From the NCBI GenBank assembly GCA_021613335.1, contig JAJTWR010000260.1, positions 1,072,001-1,136,000 on the forward strand: a DNA stretch of 64,000 nt. The letters are read 5' to 3'. Below the pieces are notes generated by a model, which saw only the letters and a program-made list of their open reading frames with translations, was not told the origin of the DNA and did not search any database. This stretch comes from Whitmania pigra. Taxonomy: Eukaryota > Annelida > Clitellata > Hirudinida > Haemopidae. Shown here piece after piece: positions 25,601-38,332 of this stretch (its first letter is position 1; each line of letters opens with the position of its first letter). A program made the position numbers and the translations under genes.

Positions 25601-28600
25601 TCAAGAAGATGAGGTCGAAGATGAGGATGAAGAAGAAGATGATAATGAGGAGGAGGAGGAGGATGAAGGGGGTGATGAATTGATTAGTGATCATGATGAT
25701 GATGATGAAAGTAAAGAATCAAAGAATGTTAAGAAACAAAAAACGTCAAAGTGAGCATTAGAAATTCATAAAATCATGACATGATTTTATTCAATACATA
25801 GTTATTAAATTTAATACATAAAATAATTTTCGATATTATTAATTATTATAATTATAATTATGGTATTGCTTATTGTTTATTTTCAAGAGGTGCTGATCTG
25901 TGGTCTCATCTCAGAACTTCAGTTAGTCTTGTAAGTGGAAATAACTTTCAACATTTCATTTTGGCTCAGTTGCATCAACAAAATTTTAAGTCTCATATTA
26001 AGTAAATATTAAGCTGCATTTTATCCTGCAATAACAGAAATCTCAAAGTTAGACAATAACCTATCGCTTATTCAGTTTCTTTGATTTTTTAAGATGAGTA
26101 ATTATTTACAACCATGTGGTGTGGGTTTGTCTTAAGAAGTAAATATTGATGTGGTTGTGATTATTATTATTAGTTACATTTTAAAATGGGATTTGTTAAT
26201 TGCAGTGCACTGAACAAGGAACACATTAAAAGATTATTATCAAAACATGCTAAACATTAATTGAAAATAATATTGTTTAAAATATTTGAATGCAATGGTT
26301 TTCCATGTTATATTTCACTAATTCCTGGTTAAGTAATTTTGACAATTGGGAGCCAGTAATATTTGGTGCCCTTATGTATTATTATTTCAATGATCTTATT
26401 TTAGTATTGTAATTGTTCTTATTATTATTTTAGCATAATAATTTTTATTATTATTGTTTTAGCATTATAATTGTTTTTATTATTGTTTTAGTATTGTAAT
26501 TGTTTTTATTATTAGCCTGAGGATAGGAAAGCAGAGCTGATAAGATCTTTATCCAGTGTTCCTTCTGGATATAGAGAACCAACCTTGTCTCGACTCTCCT
26601 CAAAAAGTGAAGCATTTTTAACAATTAAAATTAAATTTTTAATTGTTAACAAAGTGATTTAGTGATAAAAAACTAAACTTGTGACAATCTTGTGCACATT
26701 AAAAATTATTAAATGACAAAATTAGATCTCTAATTCAATGCATTCCTAATTTTATTTCTATAAGTAAGCTGTCATTTTCAAGAAAAGAATCAGATATTTG
26801 CATGAGTTTTGTGGATTGTGTTCTGGTTATTTCATATCTAAGATGATTAAGTTGGCTGTGATTGTCACATATTTGCTGGTTACAAGTATGAATGTACAAC
26901 TATGTCGTAGTATGCTACGAGAACTTAACATGTTTATAATTATTTAAACAATTATTCAACTAATACTCGTTTCTTTTTACATTCCCTTACATTTTTATGA
27001 CTTTGTTAGGTTATGTAAGTTTTGTTTCCATCATATGTTACTATTATGACCAAATAAAGTAATGATTACATCCAATTAATGTTGCTATTATATGCAAATA
27101 AAGTAATTATTATATCCAATTTCTGTTCTTCAATGAAATTAATGATTAAAACCGACAAATGAACAGCCAAGTTCTCTCTTAAATACCACATGCACCCAAC
27201 TCTAAGCGTTTCCTGTTTGAACTTCAAGGATCTTGCGATGGACGTTCGAACCGATCAGGTTTTGTTCTTTTAAAAGTTTGAAATAAATTAATTATATAAG
27301 TAATTTTTATACAGTTTTTAAATAATTATAGTTTGTGCTGGTAGATTGTTGTAAAACTTTGTCTGAAGATTTCACTTGATAATTTAAGTCTTTCTTTGAA
27401 ATAAATTCACATTTATGACATCAGCACGTAGATCATTCTGAAAACATATAAATATTATTAAACATAATTTGGTTGTTAGAAATTGAGAAGTGATCGAGTT
27501 TATGTTTATTATTAATAAAAAAAAGAATTGATCGCCTGCAGGTCGAACCAAAGAAGTCTCGAATTCAATGCATCCTCGATTTGATTTCAATAAGAAATCT
27601 GCCCCTTCCAAAAGATGAAACAGGTTGTTACATTCATTAAGCATTCAGTTAAATGATTCTTTGTGCATTATACTTGTGTTCATTCTCATAAATGTAGCAA
27701 TCAAGATCTTGGACAGTCATGTCAGAATTTGTTTGTTTGATGGCCAAAATGTGAGTATAACACTCATAGTGAGGAACAGCAATCAGATATTTTGCTTTAT
27801 TTTGCTTTAACGTTATTTAAACTTTAAAAATGTTAACGTTATTTAACTTCCTTTAATGCGGATTAATAAGCCACCTCATTAGTTGTTCAATGGTTTTAAA
27901 TTAATATTTTGTTCATCTCCATCAATTATTCAATGGGTGAAATTAATTTACCAAAATGCAAACATTCTATAAATGACAATTCCATTTAAATTGAGCATAA
28001 TTTATTGTCTTTCAGTTTTTAAGCAATCTTGTCGTTGTTAAAGTCCCCATGGTTGGGGATGGTTACAAGTTATGGAAGTTCAATAAGCAGGTTATATTTT
28101 ATATAATAGTTAATCTGTTTTTTTATCATTTTCAAATGTTAATGTTATTATTTTTATTTATTAACTGATAAGTATTTAGATGATAAATATATTGTAATCT
28201 TTTCAAATCTCACTTACCAGACCAACAGTCCAAGTCTTGAGTTTTCTCAGATTTTCATCAGAAGTAATTCATTTTCCCCTGAAATAGGGGTTTTGTTGGA
28301 AGTCTCTGCAATTTTACAAACAGAGGTGGTAACTGAATTCCCTGTTAAGCATTCAACAGTTTACACTTTTTACCATCAATAAATAAATAATAATATCTAA
28401 AGTATGAATAAATTAAATGAACATGTTTAATTCGATTGTTTGCACAAATAATAATATTAAAAAGATGAAATGTATCTTTACGTCACACTTTATCCAGATT
28501 GAAGTCATAGAATTATCTTGTGGTTGGACTTTCTTTAAATTGTTGGGAGATAATGGCTTCCCTTTGCCAAACAAGTAGTTATTGGAAATTCTGTTTTATT

Positions 28601-31600
28601 TTACTTATTATTGTTAAAGTTCTTATATTCATTTTTTAATAAAAGTACTTAATCTTGCAGAAATTACTATTTGCCCATAAATGGAGGAACCCCTTTTGAG
28701 CAAGGCATCCCCATAGACAAAACATCAGATCCTATGAGAAGTAAAAATAATGTCGCTTAATTATTAATTTTAAAATATTATTTATTTATTAATATTTCTG
28801 CAGACAGGAAATTTTCCTTTGCAAGTGTTTTAAAGTCAGTGAAAGAATTGCCGATATTTGCACTCAAATTAAGAGCTCCAAAGAAGACTCAAAATCTCCA
28901 TTTAGAGTTCAAAATTAATTTTATATTTCAGAATTAATTAGACCGTTGAATTAATATTATAATACAGAATTAGATAAAATCTCAAATTGCTGTTAACACC
29001 CTTATTGTATCATTTGCACTGATTTGCAAGAGATAATTACATTATAATTAAAGAAGCTGGCTATAGAATTAAACTAATTTGTTATTTTTATTTTATATTT
29101 TTATGGATATGGAATTAAACTAATTTGTTATTTTTAATTTATATTTTTATGGATATGGAATTAAACTAATTTGTTATTTTTTATTTTTTGTCAAAAAGAA
29201 CCCTGCCCCAAGTGATGATTGGCCAAACATGCAGTCTCTTTTACTTACATCTCTACAGACAATTTCTTGCAGATGCTTTGATTAAATACAGGAGTGACCT
29301 TCACTCTACAGGTTCAGTTTAATTTTTTTATTTTAAATGAAACCTATTATTTCATGCATGATTTATTATTCAAAATAAAATTTATTATTTCATGTGAAAT
29401 TGTTTTGCTTTATTTTTTAATTGATTTTTTTGCTATTTTTCCTCAATGCTACTTTATAGGGAGAGCTTTTCAAAGGAAATAGTTATAATAATGTATTTGT
29501 TTAAATTTCAAGTTATGAAAATGATGTATTTGTTTAAATTTCAAGTTATGAAAATGATGTATTTGTTTAAATTTCAAGTTATGAATGATGTATTTGTTTA
29601 AATTTCAAGTTATGAAAATGATGTATTTGTTTAATTTCAAGTTATGAAAATGATGTATTTGTTTAATTTCAAGTTATGAAAATGATGTATTTGTTTAAAT
29701 TTCAAGTTATGAAAATGATGTATTTGTTTAAATTTCAAGTTATGAAAATGATGTATTTGTTTAAATTTCAAGTTATGAAAATGATGTATTTGTTTAAATT
29801 TCAAGTTATGAAAATGATGTATTTGTTTAAATTCAAGTTATGAAAATGATGTATTTGTTTAAATTTCAAGTTATGAAAATGATGTATTTGTTAAATTTCA
29901 AGTTATGAAAATGATGTATTTGTTTAAATTTCAAGTTATGAAAAGGATGTATTTGTTTAAATTTCAAGTTATGAAAATGATGTATTTGTTTAAATTTCAA
30001 GTTATGAAAATGATGTTTTGTTTAAATTTCAAGTTTTGAAATGATGTTTTGTTTAAATTTCAAGTTATGAAAATGATTATTTGTTTAAATTTCAAGTTAT
30101 GAAAATGATGTATTTGTTTAAATTTCAAGTTATGAAAATGATGTATTTGTTTAAATTTCAAGTTATGAAAATGATGTATTTGTTTAAATTTCAAGTTATG
30201 AAAATGATGTATTTGTTTAAATTTCAAGTTATGAAAATGATGTATTTGTTTAAATTTCAAGTTATGAAAATGATGTATTTGTTTAAATTTCAAGTTATGA
30301 AAATGATGTATTTGTTTAAATTTCAAGTTATGAAAATGATGTATTTGTTTAATTTCAAGTTATGAAAATGATGTATTTGTTTAAATTTCAAGTTATGAAA
30401 ATGATGTATTTGTTTAAATTTCAAGTTATGAAAATGATGTATTTGTTTAAATTTCAAGTTATGAAAATGATGTATTTGTTCTTTGATTTCTTTTCAATGC
30501 AGAAGTTCTCCATTCACCTCTTCTTGTCTCTTTGACTGAAATCCTTGAGAGATCAGATCTTCTGGACGTGTTGAGAGTGAGTTGAATCACTGAATGTGTG
30601 GAATTCATCGTGCATTCACTTTTTATTTCAATTACCCACTGAATTAAGCTGAAGCTTGAATGCACAATGTTTTGCATTTGATTTTATGTCTTGACAGGCA
30701 TCATGGACTGAAAAATTGAAGTCAATGACAAGAAGCGAAAAGGTTTTATTTCTCAAATTGAATTTCTTGAATTTGACATTTATCATCTAATAATGATGGG
30801 ATTGGCTTGTGAATCAAATGTGGCTCTGTGTATTTATGTTGCATCCTTAAGAAAACGGGCTTCTGAGGTTTTTTGTCTGATTTAGAGTTAGATGTGAAAT
30901 TTAACCAAACCTAAACAACCTTTTCTAACTGTAAAGCAAAAATACCATTTGTAAATTATGGATGGTCAATCATTTATAACCAGGCCCATATTTAGGTTAG
31001 GGGAAAGAAACCCAAACTCCCTAATAAATTAAAAAAAGATTTTAATTGTAAATTTTATTGATTTATATAACATTATAAAATCAGAAAATTTTTAAACCAT
31101 TTTTGTTATTATTATTATTATTACCAATTGATTTTGATTTTGAAAAACAAAAAAAAAATGAACCATCTCAAAATCATTTTCTGGTTTGGGTCTATTTATA
31201 ACTTTTGGGACTCTCAAAAAATTTAAAGAATTTTGGGGATGTGGTTATCATTCCTTTAAAGTGTCCGATCCATATAAAATGACATTAACAGTAACCATGG
31301 AAGTTAGTATCAAAAAATTTATTAATAAGTCATGTTTTTAGGCAAGTGCAACATCATGCAAATGTTTGGTTCCCGAAATTAAATAATTTTTCGTTCATTC
31401 AATTTTTTTGATTATTGAATGCAAATCAAGGAAAAAAATAAGCAAAAGATTTAAACACTTTTGTAAAATAAAATTTCAGAGAAATCTTGAGAGTGTAAAA
31501 GCTTCATTTTTGGCTGTTTTCATGGAGAATGTGTATCCTCTGATGTTCTTAGCGAAGCTGAGAAATGATGATCATATGAACATTAACTTTTGGAAGGTAC

Positions 31601-32055
31601 TTTTCAATAAAGCAATTTTTTGTGGATAATATTTATAGTTGTTTTAATTCTTACTTTAATTATCAATTATTTATTATTAATATTAAATATTGCTATTATT
31701 AATAATTATTTTAAAAGATGGTCGGTATGTTAATGGGATAGTGCATGGTTATTTAGGCAATATATGAAAACAATTCACATGCTAATTTAAATTCTGAACA
31801 TCCACAGCAATTTCCAGACATGAACTGTACGATATGATAGTCAAAAGATATTAATGAATACTGATTTTTTACTTGCTTTAGAAGCGAAGCGAAGAAGTGC
31901 AGAATTTCACAAAAGATACTTCAGGCAAGCAACTGGCAGGACTGGAACTATTTACTAAGCCAAACGTGCCTCTTGCTCCTTTCGATACCAGTGAACTGAT
32001 TTTTAACCTGCTTGACTCTAACATTGTTAATATTTCACTCAAAAATAAATCCTAA
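22696..32055 (+). CDS. NPHP1: Nephrocystin-1
   Basis: Twenty-six exons joined in phase to 2529 nt (842 aa). Starts and ends: 22696-22761, 22877-22959, 23381-23441, 23624-23698, 23893-23933, 24023-24064, 24135-24259, 24326-24681, 25027-25112, 25339-25408, 25551-25750, 25888-25930, 26516-26606, 27167-27258, 27542-27623, 27698-27750, 28016-28090, 28221-28325, 28498-28574, 28661-28740, 28804-28906, 29199-29311, 30503-30576, 30698-30742, 31480-31596 and 31882-32055. The N-terminus is charged and coiled-coil-like. Two acidic tracts flank an SH3 domain (about residues 284-335: FVAIKSFPG, GDLTFEKNEQL, GLVPGNFFE). The C-terminal nephrocystin homology region is clear: HVRICLFDGQN, IFIRSNSFSPEIGVL, ELSCGWTFFKL, PINGGTPFEQGI and LYRQFLADAL. 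Human NPHP1 is 732 aa; the excess is mainly acidic sequence. NPHP1 acts at the ciliary transition zone with NPHP4 and partners. Some exon ends (such as 24135) rest on phase and open frame alone. Confidence 0.95.
29482..30480. repeat. 33-bp minisatellite in NPHP1 intron 22
   Basis: About 30 head-to-tail copies of a 33-bp unit (gtatttgtttaaatttcaag then ttatgaaaatgat), with 1- to 4-bp deletions in some units. It ends 22 bp before the exon 23 acceptor. Because 33 is a multiple of three, frames run through it on both strands, but these are repeat artefacts. Confidence 0.97.
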
Positions 32056-32214
32056 CTTATTTTTTTTACATTTTACAGACAGATTTAAAATTGGACTTTT
32101 TCATTCTTTTATTTTTAAATTTTTGCTGGGAAGATATTCTGCTGGGTTGAAAGCAAGAGCAATAATGCAATTGGCCATAAGTTCAGAATCATTCTGGTTG
32201 AGCTGACGGTAATC

Positions 32215-32501
32215 GTGAGAGGACAGGTTACAATACAGCAATGCACTCAAAGCAGATAAGTAGGCAGATCTGTCGATGGACCAGGAAGCGAGAGGATACC
32301 GGACAGATCTCTTCCCCATCGATATTGGCACAAGGGGTGCAGTCAGCAGGTCGACTAATGCTTTCTTTACCATGATTGGATTATTGAGCAGAGAGAGAAC
32401 AAAGGCTATGACAAGGATGTCTGAGGCTGCAGAAGCGAAAAGGCCCTGGGTCCGGTCCCAAAAATGTGTATCTCAGGCTGCCGCAACAAAGAAATTATAA
32501 G
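32215..32501 (+). mobile_element. Non-LTR retrotransposon pol C-terminal fragment
   Basis: The plus-strand frame reads DLFPIDIGTRGAVSRSTNAF, then SEAAEAKR and a stop. This resembles the PIEVGCRG motif near the end of pol-like ORFs of many animal non-LTR elements. No reverse transcriptase remains beside it. Confidence 0.5.
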
Positions 32502-32517
32502 GCCCAGTTTGCATATG

Positions 32518-33625
32518 CAGTGGAACCCACTTATCTCGACATCGGTTAACTCGCCAACGCTATTAAGTCTACGATTTTGAAGTGAAACTGCCAAATTCCC
32601 TTTTTATCTTATCATTTTCCCATTGGTTGTGTCGGTGCTTTTATGTCGTCGAAATCTAATATCTCGAGTACAAAAGAGGGTCAAATTCGCCACTTTACAT
32701 CAGTTATCTTGAAAATCGCCGACTTTGAAGTGGAACCCCCAAATTCCCACGTTTTTGTAGCAACAATCGGTTATGGTGATTCCTTCATTTCGCCGAACCC
32801 AATTCACTCTTGCTGATTTTGTCTAAGGGGTAACATGCTATTCTGTTTATTTTTGTCCTTCTAAAATGTCTGGAAGTGTTAAGAGAAAATGAACAACAAA
32901 ATTTCCCGTCAATTATCCCTTCGTGATGGAGAAGGCGGGCATCCTTGCTACCAAGCTAGGACGTCCTGACATTAAAGCAAGTCAGGGGTGGCTGGATCGT
33001 TTCATAAAGAGGCACAACCATTGTCTTAAAAGCAATTTGTGGAGAGATCGCTGGAGTTCAACAGGAACAAGTAGATTCATGTCTCAACACCCAAATGAGC
33101 ACAATTTTGGATACCTATGAGTCAGATGATTTTTAATGTTGGAGAAACTGGGGTGTTTTTGGAAAACCGAAGAACCGCCCTACTGTGTTAGTTTCTGCTA
33201 GAGTGGAAGCCAAAAACTCCCGTTCTACATTGTAGGAAAATCCAAGAATCCCAGATGAATTAAGCAGACCAATGTTCTCTCATGCGATGACGATGGCCAA
33301 CTAGATCAATTCAGTGCATGGGTGAAAAAGTGGGACATAAAGCAGAAAAAAAGAATCGTGGACAACTGCAAGGGTCATCCGGATGTTCCTGATCCAAGCC
33401 TTTTGTTGTTACCAAAGGTACTGTTACCAATATAAAATATCAATTGCTGTTGGAAAAAAAACTGCCAAAAACACGTACTGGTACATTCTTATTTATTAAC
33501 GAACATTACGTACATAAAGAAACTGCAGGCGCATGTTAATATACAGTCGCCATATTGATTTTCGGTTATCTCGACGCTTTTTGGCAAACCCCTAAGCCGG
33601 TGACTTAACCGGGTTCGGCTTTATT
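32518..33625 (+). mobile_element. Degraded pogo/Tigger-type transposon
   Basis: The left end CAGTGGAACCCACTTATCTC is a Tigger-like terminal repeat, with a decayed counterpart near 33600. Inside, MSGSVKRK is followed by a stop, then KASQGWLDRFIKRH, the CENP-B/Tc5-type DNA-binding part, and WDIKQKKRIVDNCKGHP near a DDE catalytic motif. Several stops and frameshifts show it is dead. Confidence 0.75.
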
Positions 33626-33639
33626 AAGCATACGTTGTG

Positions 33640-33930
33640 AATAAGCCACTGAGAGCTTTCCTGACCGCTATAGGCAAACTGGGGTGGCGGCGATCGATGT
33701 AACAAGGCCAATTAGAGCCTCTCATAGTCGAATTTTGCAGATGAAAAGCAGGTAGCATGCGACATGAAGAAGCCATTGAGAGCTTTCGCAGTCGCTCCAG
33801 TCCAGGCAGCAGCGTCCGGCATAACAAGGCTAACGAGTGCCTCTCATAGCCGTCGGTAAGAAGACGGGGGAAGCTCCTCTGAGGATCCCTTTCGGAGCTC
33901 CAAGCAGGAGTAACAAGTAACAAATGATCA
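33640..33930. repeat. Imperfect tandem duplication, about 127-bp period
   Basis: agccactgagagctttc at about 33644 and agccattgagagctttc at about 33771 begin two similar units, each continuing to (g)taacaaggc and gcctctcatagycg. The origin is unknown; the segment is GC-richer than its surroundings. Confidence 0.65.
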
Positions 33931-34139
33931 TATATTCAAATTTATTTTCAATTGCGAGGTTTTAAATTATAATATTTGGAAACTACATTTCAAATGCTTT
34001 TTAAAATATTCGTATATCAAGTGTAATAAGATTTTCACTTTTTGGAAATTAATAGGAATTTCTGGAATTCATTTAAAAGTTCTCTTATTCAATAACCGCG
34101 CAGCTCTCTGAAATGTGCATCAAAATTCTTATCATTTTG

Positions 34140-35360
34140 CCACGAGGAGCGCTCGCGATTCTTGGAGTGGTGAACTTGAGTTACCTTTTCATTTAGGTAA
34201 AAATCTAACTAAATGTTTTTAGGCAAAACCTCGAATCTGCCAAAAGGTTTGCTGAGATTGCCGGAGACCAAGAGTAACATAATTATGCACACAGGTTCAA
34301 CCTCAAGAGTACCGGTAGATCTTTTCAGATCTTTTGGCCAAATTCAAGAGAAGATGACAAGGTCCCATGGTAGGGGTTGAAGTTATATCTCCGTACTCAT
34401 ACATTATAAAGATAATGTCAGACACCATGTTCATATAAATAAAATGATCGTACAGAACGGCAATAATCAATGACTACTCAATAATCTGTGAGAAAGACCA
34501 TGACTTTGGAACGATAGAATGTCCTAATAATGCAGGTTTGAATATTCATCAAGCCCCAAGTAATAGCAGGTCTAAAATACATTTAGAACACCTTTCCGAG
34601 AAAAAGTAAAACAATTGTTTAGTTTGATCAATCAATTCCCAGCGGTATTTGGTGAATCTGTAGGGATTTTCATTAGCATAATGCATGAGATCAAACTCTA
34701 TTCGGATTTCTTTTTCAAGAGACTGAAGGCTTGTAGAATCCCAGAACTATTGAAGGAGGAGGTATCTAAACAAATTAGCTATATGCTGAAAAGGTATTAT
34801 CACACCCTCTAAGAGTCCCATGTAAGCCCCTTGGTTTGAATGTTAAAGGGTGCACAAGGGAAAAGGGGATACGTCTAGCCGGCGATTGCCATGTCAATAA
34901 ATTAATGATTTCAGATTGTTTCCCCATTCCAAATGCTACATTGAAATTAGAAACGTGTCATTTTGCCCAACCGAAGGTAACGTTCTTGGTCGGATCGGGA
35001 ACGGTTGCACCCCATCCCATGAAAGTTGCTAATATCAAGAACCTAAATTGTAAAAAAGGATTCTTTAGTTATTTTCGCACTTTCATACCACAACGTGCGG
35101 AGATTGCCCACCTCTTGACAGAATTAACATAAAAGGAGTAACCCCAAGAGATTACTTGGACGAAACAACATCAGAAGGCATTGCAGGAGGTAGTAAGAAT
35201 TTTATTGGGTCACCTCGTTGAATCGTTTTCCGTAAGATTTGGGTCAGCCACAGATGCCAGTATGCGTGCCGTGGGGTGTTGTTTATTCCAACAAGATGAA
35301 GCAGGGAGGGAATGCCCTGAGGGACTTGCGAGCTCCAAATTATCAGCCGCCCAATCTAGG
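34140..35360 (+). mobile_element. Ty3/gypsy pol relic, possibly with integrase before RT
   Basis: Broken frames follow one another in order. An integrase C-terminal-like stretch (NLESAKRFAEIAGDQE, GRSFQIF, KVPW) at 34220-34380 comes first. Next is an RT N-terminus (FSLINQFPAVFGES, HEIKLYSDF, ISYMLKR) at 34615-34810, then an FPIPNAT-containing RT stretch at 34836-34960. RNase H with [19 protein letters not shown] and KLSAAQSRW follows at 35181-35360. Multiple stops and frameshifts are present, and no LTRs were recognised beside it. Confidence 0.75.
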
Positions 35361-35369
35361 TGGGTAACT

Positions 35370-35643
35370 GCCTATCTATCTATCTATCCGTCCGTCCGTC
35401 CGTCCGTCCGTCCGTCCGTCCGTCCGTCCGTCCGTCCGTCCGTCCGTCCGTCCGTCCGTCCATCCATCCATCCATCCATCCATCCATCCATCCATCCATC
35501 CCATCCATCCATCCATCCATCCATCCATCCATCCATCCATCCATCCATCCATCCATCCATCCATCCATCCATCCATCCATCCATCCATCCATCCATCCAT
35601 CCATCCATCCATCCATCCATCCATCTATCCATCCATCTATCTT
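35370..35643. repeat. Compound (CTAT)/(CCGT)/(CCAT) microsatellite
   Basis: Short CTAT, then about 21 CCGT units, then about 40 CCAT units with one interruption near 35500. The long proline/serine/histidine and tryptophan/aspartate frames are repeat artefacts. It directly follows the Ty3 RNase H relic. Confidence 0.97.
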
Positions 35644-35847
35644 TAGTTGAAACACCAGCGAACTTAAAGAATTGTAAAGAAAAAAAGTGCAGCACTTCAA
35701 AAAAGTTAATACAAAGACATTTTTGAACCAATATTCATATAAATATTAAAACAATAGATATTTTAACTAAAAAATAAGAAATATATCATTGCTATAGCTT
35801 CTCAACCTAGAACCATTAAGTTTAAAAAAAAGTGGAAAATTGTGAGA

Positions 35848-37505
35848 TTATGCATGACAGTAAATTTCTGATAACTTCTTGATCATTTTTGTAAGTATTT
35901 CATTTCCTCCAAGCTCAGCTATCTGAGTTAATATCCTTCAATAAGAAACTCATGTTATAAAATAATTAAAATTTAAAAAAATCAAAATTGCAAACTTATT
36001 TTCCAATTTCTTGAGAACTGATACTGTGTATTCAAAGGAGCCAATGGAGTCAAGATATTCAACACAATACTTCTTTACATCAAGTTTTCGAGTTTTCTGT
36101 CTCAGGATGCGTGAAATTTGTTAAGAAAGGATGATGACAAAATAAAATATGACTGAAATAAATGTATTAATAGCAATCAATAAATATAATAAAAGTTAGT
36201 ATTACATTAAATTATAAATATTAAAAAGGATATTCATAATTTGGTCATTTTCTGGATGGCTTTTGATTCCATGAATAATAGGAAATGAAAATTTTCCTTC
36301 AGTTAAATCCTCTGCAAAACCCTTGTTGCTGGCCAACTGTTTAAATATTCAGAATAAAATAAATGAATATGAGCGTATCCCAGTCATTCAATGAATGACA
36401 AATTTTGAAATACTTCAGAAGATTTGAGGTTGGCATAATCATCTCTTATTTGGAAGTAGAGGCCCAAGTCATCAGTAAGAGGTTTCAAATCACTGAATCA
36501 CATTGACGAAATGGAATAAGTGGAATTCAATTAATGTAATATATATATTAGTTTTTAATACTTTAATACTGACCACTTGTTATCACTGAAAAGTTGCATC
36601 AGTCTCACTGCCAAACCAAACAATCCACCTGTTTCTAAAAACAATTTTTTTGATTTTTAATTGCAATAAATATTAGTAATCAGTTTGAAGAATTAAAGCG
36701 ATGCTAATTAGGAGAATAATTACTTCTCTTGACCATGTCGATGTACTGCTCCTCACTCGGGCATGTGTTGCTGTCCCTCCAATAGATGTCCATACCCTGA
36801 CCTCTATGAAGCTCTAACAATTGTTCTGAACACCAAGCAAAATGCAATTTACTTACGACAACCCAAATCTTGAATCTGAATTTACCTGTAAAAACAGTTG
36901 TCACATCATTGTGACCAAGTGTTAAGGCTTTCTGCAACCCCAGGAAGTAAACATAATTTGCTGAGTTGATGGTTTGTGGTATGCCATAAATGTGATGGGC
37001 AACTGAATATTACAAATATTCTTATAAATGTTCAGGACCTCTGTAACAGTTGAAAAATACTTATTATTACCTGGAATACCTCGCCTAAGATCGGAGTTGT
37101 CTTCAATGTCATCAATTCTTAAAAATATTAATAATCCTTTAAATTTTAAGCAGCTAGTATCAAGTAACAACAATCACCTACAGCAAGCTAGCATTATGTA
37201 GCATTTGAATGACATCAATAATAATTCTTAATCTGTCTTCTGGAATATTCAGCCAGTCATTGAATGCCTGGACAGCACAAAATATCATTAGCAGCACAAA
37301 AGTAAAACAGAAATGTATAAATAACCACCAACATTTGCTAAAATGGATCTAATTTCTTTTCCAGACACTTGCTGTAAGTGATTGTATGGGCCTAGAAGCA
37401 CCTATTTAATGCAAATTTCAAACTTTAATGCTATTCAAATATACAAAAGCAATATTTTACTTGATCATCGGCTTCTGTATAACAATTTGAAAATTTCCTG
37501 CTCAT
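35848..37505 (-). CDS. GGPS1: Geranylgeranyl diphosphate synthase, intact copy 1
   Basis: Eleven exons (minus): 37505-37461, 37401-37333, 37267-37182, 37117-37071, 37002-36886, 36825-36724, 36634-36577, 36492-36414, 36336-36206, 36100-35996 and 35935-35848. The protein is 308 aa, against 300 in human GGPS1. The type III synthase motifs are present: GKEIR (IPP binding), [12 protein letters not shown] (first aspartate-rich motif), [26 protein letters not shown] and IRDDYANL (second aspartate-rich region). The enzyme makes C20 geranylgeranyl diphosphate from farnesyl diphosphate and IPP for protein prenylation. An acceptor-like site precedes the ATG, suggesting a 5' UTR intron. The exon 9 to 10 junction gives about eight extra residues relative to human; it is the only phase-compatible GT-AG choice seen. 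Confidence 0.93.
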
Positions 37506-38164
37506 CCTAAAGAACATGAATACAAAAATCCTTTATTGGATAAAGTTATTTTAATTAAAGACTTTTAAGTTTATTTACATAATGTTCATAACATTTTCAT
37601 CTTTATATTTCTTACTTTAAATAACTAGAATATTTAAAACTCTTCGAATTAACACAGTTCACTGAAACAAGCTGCAATTAATCAACTAAAAGCTACATGT
37701 GTTCGAAACGCCCACCTGTCCACTGGTCGATATTGAAGGATTGTTTATTTACAACTTTCTGATTGTGATGGCCTGAACGCTTAGTTTTAATGTCATGTCG
37801 AAATTTTGACGTTGATTATAAACAAAGCATACCGACTATCTTTGACTCTCTTAAATAAATATTTAAGATTAGAAAAGTCAGTTAGAATTCGTTAAGCAGC
37901 CACAGCCACTTGAGTTAATCTAGTTATGAAATAGACTGCTCTCCGGACTTAAATCCGAAGTCATGGCCGCGGGGGTGGTTCCCTCTCCGTCCTTGTCAGT
38001 TTGCCATTGATATTCCTTGAAATCAGTTTTTAAAATAGATGTTTTAGAGTTAGTGAAATTACATTTCTCATTTTATTATGGTGAAAAGAGAGACTAATTT
38101 GAATTTACATAAAGTGGTTATTAAACAATTCCCAGTCTTCGCACTATAAAAATTGTTGTTATAT

Positions 38165-38240
38165 TAGGATCGCGCATCCCTACGCAGATGAGATGTGGCT
38201 TGAGATAAAGCGTCAATAGGTTGACTCTTGCCAGAAAGGA
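38165..38240 (+). repeat. Fragment related to the LTR at 39818
   Basis: aggatcgcgcatccctacg and the following gagatgtggcttgagata resemble the start of the LTR at 39818-40029, with about 29 bp missing between them. Confidence 0.5.
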
Positions 38241-38332
38241 ATTTCCTCTTCACGACACAAAATCGAATTTCTCATTCGAGCACTCATCATCATTCTAACG
38301 CACATCAACAAACATCAGCACTTCTGAGGAAT

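Noticed and set aside
30060..30365. Open frames of an 11-residue repeat in NPHP1 intron 22
   Set aside because: The 33-bp unit length keeps every frame open; it lies between correctly spliced NPHP1 exons.
32101..32373. 90-codon minus frame downstream of NPHP1
   Set aside because: Antisense to the LINE pol fragment recognised on the plus strand.
35360..35731. Frames encoding Ser-Ile-His-Pro or Trp-Met-Asp-Gly repeats
   Set aside because: They are the CCGT/CCAT microsatellite read in several frames. Only the short RNase H relic before it (to about 35360) is meaningful.
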